DNA of 64,000 nucleotides from Costus lasius (Eukaryota > Streptophyta > Magnoliopsida > Zingiberales > Costaceae), in NCBI GenBank assembly GCA_027563935.2, contig CM050446.2, positions 124,822,499-124,886,498 of the forward strand, read 5' to 3'. Below the pieces are notes generated by a model. That model searched no databases and was not told the origin of the DNA. It saw only the letters and a program-made list of their open reading frames with translations. Positions 36,220 to 45,632 of the stretch are shown one piece after another. How positions within the stretch are numbered: position 1 is the stretch's first letter; each line of letters begins with the position of its first letter. A program made the position numbers and the translations under genes.

Positions 36220-37730
36220 TAGCACGTCCCGCAAGTGCAAGGTTATGTCGAAGTAATATAAAAGATGTCAAATCCGACAGGGAACAAGGTTGAGTACCAT
36301 AAAATCCAAGTTTTAATAGCTAGGCAAATCAAAATAGGGTTTTGAGAACTAAAATCGAAAATAAGCATTCACAACTACGTCGGTAGAGAGTAAATATGAG
36401 AGAGATATCGGGGCTACAGTTTCCACCACGATGACGATCTTAATCGTGCTTAAAGATATCAGTTATTTGGATTAATGATTTTGCACAAGGAATCTATCCC
36501 TAGGGTACAAGGTGCCCTCTCTCGAGTGTACACCCCGGTGTTCAACTAAGACGATCTCCTACTCTCGCGGTGGATTATTTTAGACGAACCCAATGAGATC
36601 CGTGGAAGATTATGAAACCCTCGAGCGAAAACCAAGCACTCTCGTGTCGAGGTTTCGCAAGTTTTACTAAGAGATTTCACTTTTACGACCCTCCTCTCGG
36701 CATGAATCGTAACGGCTAACACATGATAATACTCGGCCAAGGTAAAATCAAGAGATATGCACATCAAAGTAAAATATGTTCACAATACAGTCCAAATAAT
36801 AGAATTAAAACATGTTTCGCGATCAAGAATCGTCAACGGGCTTCAACCAAGCCCCGAAAAAGGGTTTACGCTACAATCCTCATTGAAACGTTCAAAAATC
36901 TCTCTTTTAACATGGGAAAATCACCAGGAAAAGTTTCTAAGGGATAGGAGAAGATAAACCGAAACGAATCCTGAAGAATCGAAGCGCTCCGATGATCAGA
37001 TCTTCGAAAATCGCCTTGAACTCCTCTGTCCGCCATGTTTTTCCATCCTCTACGCTTCATCGCATGATTACCCCCCCCCCCCTTTAGGGCATGCAAATTA
37101 GGGCTTTTATATCCTATGCGTTCTCCTTCGAAAGAGCTTTCCATAGAGTCCTTACTTGCCAAATTCGGACTTCAAACGGGTCGAAAATCGCTAAAAATCC
37201 GAATGAAACTCGGACTCGTCGTCGCCTGGGTCAGAATCACGGGTGATCCCCGCCGAGTTCACCTGGCCGTGATTCATGCTGTGCAATCTGGGCAGAAGGA
37301 AGTAGGGTGAACCCCGCCGGGTTCACCTGGCCGTGAAGTGCTCTGGCCAGTTTTGAGTGCTGCGAAGTGCCGGTGAACCCCGCCGGGTTCACCTGGCCGT
37401 GCTTCTTTCTGGAAGAATTCTGCAGGTCTAGCGAAAATACTGGTGAACCCCGTGGGCTTCACCTAGCCGTATTATTCAGGCCAACTTCGATTGAGCCCAA
37501 ATTTGACGGGCAGCTTCGTTTTCATATAAGAAATCATCCCATGGCCTTAGAATCTTTAAAAAAAAAAGTCAAAATAGGGCAATTTTACCTGAAATTCCAC
37601 AAAAGCAAGAAAAAGTGAAGATTCTGAAGCTTTTAAGCAAATAAGCCCTAAAAGAGTATGAAACTATCAAAATAAGCCTAGATTTATCATGAAATACAAA
37701 GGAAAATTACTACTAAAATGCAAGGTATCA
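36220..37730 (-). repeat. Element C 5' LTR (1.51 kb)
   Basis: On the minus strand it begins TGATACCTTGCATTTTAG at 37730 and ends CGGGACGTGCTA at 36220. Four palindromes at about 37241-37263, 37305-37327, 37371-37393 and 37441-37463. It is the only complete LTR of element C. A run of 12 C's occurs near 37,071-37,082. Confidence 0.9.
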
Positions 37731-38514
37731 TTCAATAAGTTGGGGTCCAAGTTAAACTTTTCCATGGCCAATTATCCTCAAACAGATGGGCAAACTGAGT
37801 GAGTGAATGCTCTTGTGGAAGATTATCTCCGTCACTTTGTGACCGCCAGTCAAAGGACTGGGCGAAGTGGATGGATGTGGCATAGTATGCCTATAACTTG
37901 CAGAAGTCATCCGCCAATGGTCACAACCCTTTTGTGCTAGTGTTAGGAAGACAGCCCCTAACACCTGTTGACGGGGTGCAAAGGGATTCCGAGGGGAAGT
38001 GCAGCTCAACTGGAAGCTCGGGAACGAATCGATTCACTCCGAGAGACTAGAGATAGCTTGGAGTTGGCTGCGCAACGGATGCAAAGGTATGTCAATCGCT
38101 GACGTCGGGACGAAGAATTCGCTGTGGGCAACTTAGTTCTTCTCCGACTCACCCCGCAGATCTGGAGGAAGATCTCGGCGAAGGAGGCCCATCGAGTTCT
38201 TATTCGTAGATACGATGGTCCGTTTGAGATACTGAGTCGAGTGGGCTCAGTAGCATACCGCTTGAAACTCCCTGAGAGAATGCAGATGCACCCTACATTC
38301 CATGTGAGCTTCTTGAGGAAGTTTCACTCGGATCCGGAGGATCTTTCTCGGTCACAATCTTACCGAGCCCCACCGACGGTTAGGACGGAGTTCCACCGGA
38401 GGATCGACAGTATTCTAGATCACCGAGTTTTGGGGCAAAGTAAAAGGAACCGACGTATGGAGTTTCTCATTCGATGGGATGGATCCCCCATAGAGGAAGC
38501 AACCTGGTACTAGA
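37731..38514 (+). pseudogene. Chromovirus pol, right part: integrase C-half and chromodomain
   Basis: This resumes the integrase interrupted at 3982: FNKLGSKLNFSMANYPQTDGQTE supplies the third catalytic residue, glutamate. One stop follows directly (arginine expected), then frameshifts between 37,850 and 38,000. The integrase C-terminal region is open at 38124-38513 (GNLVLLRLTPQIWRKIS; YDGPFEILSRVGSVAYRLKLP; HPTFHVSFLRKF). The C-terminus is a chromodomain-like block, ILDHRVLGQSKRNRRMEFL then IRWDGSPIEEATWY. Chromodomains at this position define chromoviruses. Confidence 0.92.
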
Positions 38515-39834
38515 TTTCCGAACTATGGCAGTTCGAGGGTGAGCTGAGGAGCTACCTCGAGTCGCTGAGGACGGCGACCACCTCAGGCAGGGGAGGATGT
38601 TAGGCCCAAGATTAAGGCCCGATTTGGACCAGTCAATGGGCATGTTGACTAGGTCAAAATCGGCCTAAAATCTAGCCGTAGCAATTAGGGCTCACTACAT
38701 CAATTTGGGCTGGCGAGCGGCTATTCTTTCGGGATGGACAGCGGCGTCCGATAGCAACGCTCGTCTTCGAGCTTCATGGCGGCCGACGTCAGGCTGGGAG
38801 AGGAGCACTCGGAGAGGACGAGATATGGCGAGATCTCACGTGCGTGGGGAGAGCGGCAGCAGCTCGAGTTCTAGGGGCACGGGCTGACAAACTGGGAAGA
38901 CGAGGTCAGCGGCGACCTCGGGCAGGCACAATAGCGACGCGTGGAGCTTCGTCGGCGGGCGGAGTTTCCGCGTGGCACAAGAAGGCGGGCGGCTTCGTTC
39001 GGGCGAAGCGACGTCCTCGGGAGCAGTCGGACGAGCGTTGCGAGGATCTCGTTCCGAGAGGCGTCGACCGCGTGGCAGGCGATGGCTAACGACGGTGGGC
39101 GGTGACACCGAGCTGGCAACGCAGCTCCAATGGGCGGACGGAATTCTTGTGGACGGCGGCTCGCAACAGGCGGCTCGGGTGGCATTCAGCGGACTCGGCG
39201 GACAGTCTGGCTCGCGTCCGAGTCACTTACCAACATGGAGAAGATGTGGCAACCACGGATACGTCCACCTGGTGTCCGAGCTGGCGGCAGAAGACGAAGC
39301 GACGCCATATAGGCGACGCTCACGAAGGCTTTGGTAACGCTCTCTCCGCTCTCGTTCAGCTCTCGATCCGGCTCTCGGCGATTTTTGGCATCCTGCTCCA
39401 GCTTCCCTTCCCCTCTCGGCCCGGCGTTCGGCGGCGAACTCCGGCCAACATTCCGGCGTCCTGTGGGTGGTTGTGTGGCGGTGCGACGTCGAAGGTGCTC
39501 CACTCCCCTGGTTCCGTCCTCCTCAAACGACTTCGGCGGCGAGATTGTTCAGTTGAGGTAACTGCATCTTCCGGTTCCTGTTGTTCTTTTCCTCCTCCCA
39601 TTCTCGTTCTCCGGCGTCTTCCTTCTCGTCCGTGAACGTTCTGTTTCTGGTTTTGAATTCCGGCGTCGACGTGGTTGTGTTGTCCGGCTACCTACGTGTA
39701 GCTTTCCTTCCTCTTGTAGTTCTTTCGACTATCTGCGTACAACATATTTTGGTTCGCTTGGCTTTTCTCTACCTGCGTGTAGAGCTATTCGGTGTTGACG
39801 TGGTTGTGTTGTCCGGCTACTTGTGTGTAGCTTT

Positions 39835-42454
39835 TGTAACATCCCCTCAGAATAAACCCCCAATCACAGACAGAAACCGCGGAAGAATAGGGAACGTCAC
39901 ACACGAAACAACAAAACAGATACTAGGGAATGATAGCTTACGGAAAATGATTCGGAAAATTTCGGCAGCATGTCCCCAGAAAACTAAGGAAATTCCTGTA
40001 CATGCTCCATAAACACAAACTGAAACATGTCATTTCTATATCAAAATTCTTAATCCTTATCACAACATCAAACCGATAAATCACAATAATCAAATAACAC
40101 TGAACCAAAACAGAATTCACCGAAAACAGGCTTAAGCCCTCGGTTTAACAGTCGTATCAAAACCAAATGCCAACCCGGCAACAATATCACAGTAGTCAAA
40201 AACTAACAGCCACATCCGGCTAGCATGCCAATGAATAAAATCATAAAAACCTCGGCCACATCCGGCCCTCAAAATAGCACAGGCTCGCAGGCCCCAAAAT
40301 ATCAAGTCAGAAAACTAAACATCCGCTCACGCTGTAGGCTCCTGCCCTGCATCTGGAAATATCATGGAATGAGCTACACGGCTCAGTGAATAGATAGTCT
40401 CGTTCGACCATCCACTATTATACAATCAAAAATAGATGCAGATATCTTTTCAAAGCTTTTAACGGAATATGTCAAAGTATGTTATATAAGAAAACCGATA
40501 ACCATAAATCACAATCATGATCAGAAAACAATACACCCACAACCTCGGGCAACCAGACACAAAACAGCCTATCCGGCTAACAGACTAAGGATCACACAAC
40601 TAATGTCCAGTGATTCAGAATTGACCCCAAGGGTCCAACCTGGCCCTCGTCAAGGCACTGAGAGTAACTTGCAACAAACATTGGTGAGGCGTAGATTCAA
40701 GAGGTGGCCCCCGCCAGGTCACAACGTGGCACTTTGCTCTACGACACTCAACCGCACCCCCTTACCGGGAACACAAACAGAACAGAACGGAAGGTGAATG
40801 AATTCAAGAGGTGGCCCCCGTCTGACCAAGACGTGGCACTTTGTTTCAAACACCCAACTCTCAAAAGGTTTATCACTTGGACAAAAATACCCTTAACACA
40901 AACCGGAAACCTGAACCTCTAACCTGGTCACTAGACTCTAGAACAGTCCCTCCATTACCGGAAACAAATCGGAATAGGTTGGGTGGATTCTCCAACCCCA
41001 AATCAGAATGACTGTTCACTGAGTGCTCTAGTTGACCCTTAAGTTCAGTCCACTCAAGTCTAGGACCCTTATCGAGTGCATACAACACAATCATTGTCTC
41101 GAACATCACATCAATCAAGTTCAGAAAAGGTCCTTAAATTTCATGCAAACATGGTTTAACCTTTTCTAAGTTATCATCCAAGGTTATCAATCAATATTTC
41201 ACATCAATACTTTCTACATACACCATCCAACTAAAAATACATATTAATACAGAAAATTCACCAAATTTCATCCGCAGATAACATAAATACAGGAAATCAC
41301 AAAATCATAGTTTTCTCCTAGTTCTTATAACAAAAGACAGAAATGCCCCTAGTTCAGAATTTAAGTCATGCAGGAAAACTTATCCAAAAATTTCGTAAAA
41401 ATAGTCATTACATCCCTCATGATCCTTAGATTCGTAATTTCAAGTTTTCCCCCAATTTAACTAGAAAATTTACCGAATTACCCCTAGGTCAATTTCAGTC
41501 AACAGAAATTATCGTTTCCAAAAATTCCCCAAAAATAACTGTAGAGTCCTCATATACCTAATTTCATGAAAATCAGGTTTGCCCCAATTTTTACCCACAC
41601 ATTTGAGAGCAATTTCATGAAGAAGGGGCGAAATTCTCAATTAAGCCCTAATCTTCATGTAATTGAATGTTTAAAGCCACATACATGTTTAATCAAGGTC
41701 TAATTGATGATTAGAAGTCTTAGAGATGAAAAGCCCTAATTTTCATGCAAACTAGGGTTTCAAAATTTGGGGAAAAACAAGGAAACATATACAAATTTGA
41801 AATCAAGAGTTCATGTCATATTTCTAAGCATTAATCTTCTCTAAATCAAGCAACAATCCCAATATACATGAACTAGGTGGAAGAGAAGATCCACTCACCT
41901 TGATTTCGATTCTTCCAAGCCACGCCCTCACGCCACACACGCGTCGCCGGAAGCACACAAGGATCGCCGGCAAGAGTCGCCGGAAACCGCCTCCACCACC
42001 ACTTGCCGCCGGCCACAAGAGGAGGAGAAGAGAGAAGGAGGCAAGCCGCCACCTTCACCCTAGGGAGAAAAGTCGTGAGCAAAGAGGGAAATCGTGAGTG
42101 AGAATATGGATCCCTCTAAGGTTTTAGTTTTCTACCCACTAAGCCTCCAAGGATCCAAACCCAATAGCTTAACATAAGTGGAAGATCCAATAACCCTTTA
42201 GTATAAGTTATTCTCCACCTCACCCTTATCAAGGGCTCTTACCCTTTTCTAACTGATAAACACCACTAGCCTAGTGGTACGCAGCACACACAATCTACGC
42301 CTTAAGTTGTAGGTTCGAATCCTCTCCGCGACACATATTTTTACATTGCAGGAAAATACATAAATCAAGGCATTATCTCATAAAAATTTCCACAAAAATG
42401 CTAGATAACCAAAATTTTATTTTCTTACCTGCTATTAAATTTCCGGATCTTATA
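39835..42454 (-). mobile_element. Putative solo LTR (2.62 kb) inside the chromovirus LTR
   Basis: Bracketed by the 5-base duplication GCTTT (39830-39834 and 42455-42459). The left end TGTAACATCCCC is, on the minus strand, GGGGATGTTACA, a common 3' terminus of plant Ty3/gypsy LTRs. The other end reads TATAAGATCC. No gag or pol sequence is present. On the minus strand a GC-rich leader near 41,900-42,080 ends in AAGGTGAGT, a good splice donor. The solo-LTR interpretation is an inference from length, ends and duplication. Confidence 0.6.
42265..42332 (+). ncRNA. tRNA-like sequence with RNA polymerase III boxes
   Basis: TAGCCTAGTGG (42267-42277) fits an A box and GGTTCGAATCC (42312-42322) is a good B box, about 35 bases apart. 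The flanks do not fold into a clear cloverleaf. This is probably a tRNA-derived SINE head or a relic rather than a working tRNA gene. Confidence 0.4.
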
Positions 42455-42743
42455 GCTTTCCTTCCTCTTGTAGTTCTTTCGGCTGTCTGCGTACAACATA
42501 TTTTGGTTTGCTTGGCTTTTCTCTACCTGCGTGTAGAGCTATTCGGTGTTCCTGTTCTCTGTTCTGTGAAGGCTGAGGTGAGGTATGTCTCTCCTGCCAG
42601 TCACGCTTTTCGACCAGTGTTGCTGCCTCAGCGCCGGCTACTTCAGCATCTTGTTCTGCTCTGTTCCCCCTACGCGGGTTATCTAGTTGGTATTTTCGAG
42701 TCTTGCGTGACTCGTCTTTGAGGCATCTGGTCTTAGTTTCACA

Positions 42744-43070
42744 AAAAAAAAATTTAGTTAATTGTGGGCATGACAGTCATCCTCATTACCCTTGCATTTG
42801 TGTGACATTTAATTGGTTCCAAAGCCTTCATAGGCAAAGCTAGAACAGTCACAGCAGCCCTCCATCCTTCCTTACACGCATCTCCCTTGCCTCGAGATTC
42901 GCCAAGCTCACGTTCCTATATTGTTCTTGCAGACATTGCCTTCACTAAAATACTTACAACAGTCTACATTTTCTTAATCAATAGCCTGAATCACCGCAAA
43001 ACCCTAGTTTGATCTCTTCTGGTTCTATCGCCAGAGCAATTGATAACATATCTCATTCGATCTTTCCTCC
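42744..43070. other. Unassigned intergenic stretch
   Basis: No coding region or repeat is recognised between the chromovirus LTR and the next hAT-like element. Confidence 0.4.
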
Positions 43071-43579
43071 TAGGGATGGCAACGGGTCGAAGCTGGGGCG
43101 AAGAGTGCCAAATCTGACCCCGACCCTAACATCCGACCTTGACCCCGACCCCAAACTCATTGGAGTTGAAAAAACTCATCCCAAATTTGACCCCGTTGGG
43201 GAATCGGGTACCCGCTGGCAAACCCGACCCCGTAGTACCATGGGGGTAGCGGGTGGCTCACAGGAGAAGGTAGCAAGGGCGGCGGGTGGCTCGCAGGCAA
43301 CGGCAACGCGAGCGGCAGTGGTCTACGAGTGCTATGATGCAAGCAGTGGTGGTTCGCAGGCGACTGCGACGAGAGCGGCAGTGGTCGGTGAGTGCTGTGA
43401 CGCGAGGGGCGATGGCTCGCAGGCGACGGCAACGTGAGCGGCTGTGGCTTACAGGCAATAGCGATACGAGTGGTGGTGGTCGATGAGTGCTGCGACACAA
43501 GCAGCAATGGGCGGCATATGGGCAATAAAATTTTATTGATAGACACTCGCAGGCAACAACGATTTTCTTGCCATCCCTA
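43071..43579. mobile_element. hAT-like element with minisatellite core, TAGGGATGGCAA ends
   Basis: Terminal inverted repeats TAGGGATGGCAA and TTGCCATCCCTA. Flanking octamers TTTCCTCC and TTCCCTCT match at 6 of 8 positions, suggesting a decayed 8-base duplication. The left arm repeats GACCCCGACCC-type units. The core (about 43252-43500) is about four copies of a 60-66-base GC-rich repeat containing GGCTCGCAGGCGACGG. The 142-codon ORF across it is a by-product of the repeat. Confidence 0.75.
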
Positions 43580-44850
43580 TTCCCTCTGTTGCCAATGCTT
43601 TTTTTTATTAAGTTATTTAGTCTATGAATTTAGCTAATTAATTTTTATTTTTTTAATCTACGAAAATATGGATAGTATATTTTTATAGATTGACATCATA
43701 TTTTCATAGACACAGAATGAAATTTGTAGATTAACATTATATTTTCATAGATGGACAATAAAATTTTATAATAGACACTATAGTTTCAATCATGAAAAAA
43801 AACTAGAAAGAGTAGTGTATCAGTGCTATCCACCACCCACATTCCTAATAGGAATCATAAAAAAATTCTTTCTTTACTAATAAGAGAGATCGAAAGAGAA
43901 GATTGAATCATTGATGAAGTAATAATTTCAAAGAATACTTGTTTAAACTAGGAAATAAGATACTTTCTTGATGTGGCATAGCATGAGAAGAAAGGGAGCT
44001 GATAGTTAATGTGAGTTAACAACAGAGCTAATGAGTTAGCAACTAGGCATCATCATCTTCCTAATGCGGCTGAGCGGAGAAAAAAAGGAGTTAATGCTTG
44101 ATGAAAACTAATCGTGAGCTAGTGGGGCAGCAACTAGGCTTCATTGCCCAGCGATTAGGGCCTAGAAGAAGAGACGAATGGGAGAATAATGCAATGATGA
44201 GAGATTAGGGTTTTCGATGGAAAAGAGATAGGAATGCAAGGTTTTTGGAAGAGGAATGAAAATGTAAACCTTGGTTAGGATAATATAGGCGAGGATATAA
44301 GGGTAACGAAAAAAATGTATAACGAGGAGTAGAAATTTATTTGATGGTATTAATTTTTTGGCTCATCAATATTTATACCAGCCGGCTACCTTTTAATATG
44401 TGAAGAAGAGCAGATGCATGACTCTTGCTAATTTTTTGTTTTTTTTTGAAAAAAAAAAAATCAACGTTGACAACAAATTCATGCGCAAGTGTGCAACCAC
44501 CATTTGCTTTGTCAACGTTGACTCTTGTCATTAGTTTACGATATTCTCGTTCAACTCATTCGAGATGCTAATTAATTAATACATAATTTTCCAAAATATA
44601 TCGAGCTATCCATAATTCAGCATCATATGGCAAAAATCTAATGGACAACTGCTAAAATTTATGTATGTCATAGTAAAAGGATGTGCTAAATAATATAAAT
44701 TCTGCGTCGGAGAGGCGCAGTGGCGGTAGGCTGGCAGCGGTTGTGCGCCACCACCTGGCCATCGGGGGCAGCCCTAACTGGTGGTGTACTACTCGTAGCG
44801 AGCTAGGCAGCTAGGCTTCTCACCCTCTCATTTCCACCTTAGGACGACGT
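43580..44850. other. AT-rich intergenic region upstream of the C2-domain gene
   Basis: No coding sequence is recognised. It includes a pair of TCAACGTTGAC motifs near 44460 and 44512. It leads into a GC-rich stretch at 44,700-44,850 preceding the first exon copy. Confidence 0.4.
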
Positions 44851-44976
44851 TTGGCAGCGGCGGTGGTGGAGAACCTGCTGGGGCTCGTCCGCGTGCGGGT
44901 GCGCCGCGGGGTGAATCTCGCCGTCCGCGACGCTCGGAGCAGCGACCCCTACGCCATCCTTCGGATGGGCAATCAG
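44851..44976 (+). pseudogene. Upstream first exon of CAR-like C2 gene, lacking an ATG
   Basis: From 44851 the frame reads (TTG)AAAVVENLLGLVRVRVRRGV, then NLAVRDARSSDPYAILRMGN and Q, closely matching exon 1 of the gene at 45516 and of CAR proteins generally. An exon-type donor CAG/GTCTTC follows at 44977. The start codon position is TTG, and no in-frame ATG is seen just upstream. It may be the remnant of a tandem gene duplication or an alternative first exon using a non-ATG start. Its second exon could be 53201-53296, as the phase is the same. Confidence 0.75.
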
Positions 44977-45430
44977 GTCTTCCCCTTCTATTTTCGTTCA
45001 ATTTTGATAGAATTGAAAAAAAAATTACTTCATTTTTCTCCTTTCTTTCTTTTCTCTCTCTAAAAAAACAAGAGAATGATTTATTAATCATTTTTATTCA
45101 TATTATTTAAAAAAATTTTATTTTACTTTCTATTTTATATTATATTTCTTCCTTTTTTTTTCCTTTTATTCTCATTTTATGAACATGCTGTAAACTTTTT
45201 CTTAGTTATATTTTATTTATGAGAAAAAAAAAATGAAGTTAGCAACTTTGTAATTAAATTAGACTTAAACCAAATTTGGAAATTATGCTATGCATCACTT
45301 TTTCTAATTTTTTTTATTTCTTATCCTTTTAATAAAATAGAGAAAAGCTATGAAGTTTGGGAAATCAAAGACTTTTGATTTCTTCAATGACACTCGGCCC
45401 ACGCAAGGGCACGTTCGTTCGTCTCGTTTG

Positions 45431-45456
45431 AGGCCCAACTTATAATATTTGGGCCT
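45431..45456 (+). promoter_or_regulatory. Candidate core promoter of the CAR-like gene
   Basis: TATAATATTT at 45441-45450 sits 66 bases before the ATG, flanked by GGCCCA (45432) and TGGGCC (45450), which resemble plant site II/TCP-type elements. This is a pattern match only. Confidence 0.4.
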
Positions 45457-45515
45457 TTGCTCGTGATTCACAGGCAGATTGACCCTGGCCGGGAAGTTCT
45501 CCGGAGAAGCCGAGG

Positions 45516-45632
45516 ATGCGGGCGGAGCATATCTTGGGTCTGCTCAGGGTGCGAGTCCAAAGGGGAGTCAACCTCGCCGTCCGCGACCTGCGGAGCAGCG
45601 ACCCCTATGTCGTCCTCAGGATAGCAAAGCAG
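45516..45632 (+). CDS. CAR-like gene, exon 1
   Basis: Codons 1-39, from ATG to AAGCAG, followed by GTTCTT. The ATG gives MRAEHILGLLRVRVQRGV, the normal N-terminal length for CAR proteins. Confidence 0.85.

Larger units (their letters stand above)
3983..37730 (-). mobile_element. Element C: non-autonomous Athila-like element containing elements A and B
   Basis: This is a minus-strand Ty3/gypsy Athila-like element. Its 5' LTR is 36220-37730, its PBS 36196-36213, gag 36059-34653, protease fused to the integrase C-terminus 34337-33315, and env-like ORF 32454-30972. The 3' LTR is split into 29737-28823 and 4415-3983. A 5-base target duplication (TTCAA) brackets the whole. RT, RNase H and the integrase core are absent. 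Element A was inserted into its 3' LTR and element B into A, explaining the 33.7 kb span. The 5' LTR 5' end reads TGATACC and the far 3' end reads GTGTTA, where element A keeps GTGTCA. Confidence 0.88.
38598..42743 (+). repeat. Chromovirus 3' LTR, interrupted at 39835-42454
   Basis: A purine tract GGCAGGGGAGGA precedes TGTTAGGCCC, the apparent LTR start at 38598. The LTR is GC-rich, with no supported gene although several long ORFs cross it. Its right part contains a tandem repeat of about 130 bases (GACGTGGTTGTGTTGTCCGG units near 39667 and 39797), into which the insert landed. The right end, TTTCACA near 42743, is tentative because only this LTR is in the window. Confidence 0.65.

Noticed and set aside
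37071..37082. Run of 12 cytosines in the LTR of element C
   Set aside because: Not present in the sister LTRs; a slippage product or sequencing error is more likely than a functional motif.
38705..39635. Several ORFs of 60-177 codons on both strands in a GC-rich region
   Set aside because: They overlap in all frames, have biased low-complexity composition and no recognisable domain. The region fits the LTR of the chromovirus.
43009..43437. 142-codon ORF with repeated GGSQATATRAAVV units
   Set aside because: It is the translation of a minisatellite inside a hAT-like element and starts outside the element; not a protein repeat under selection.
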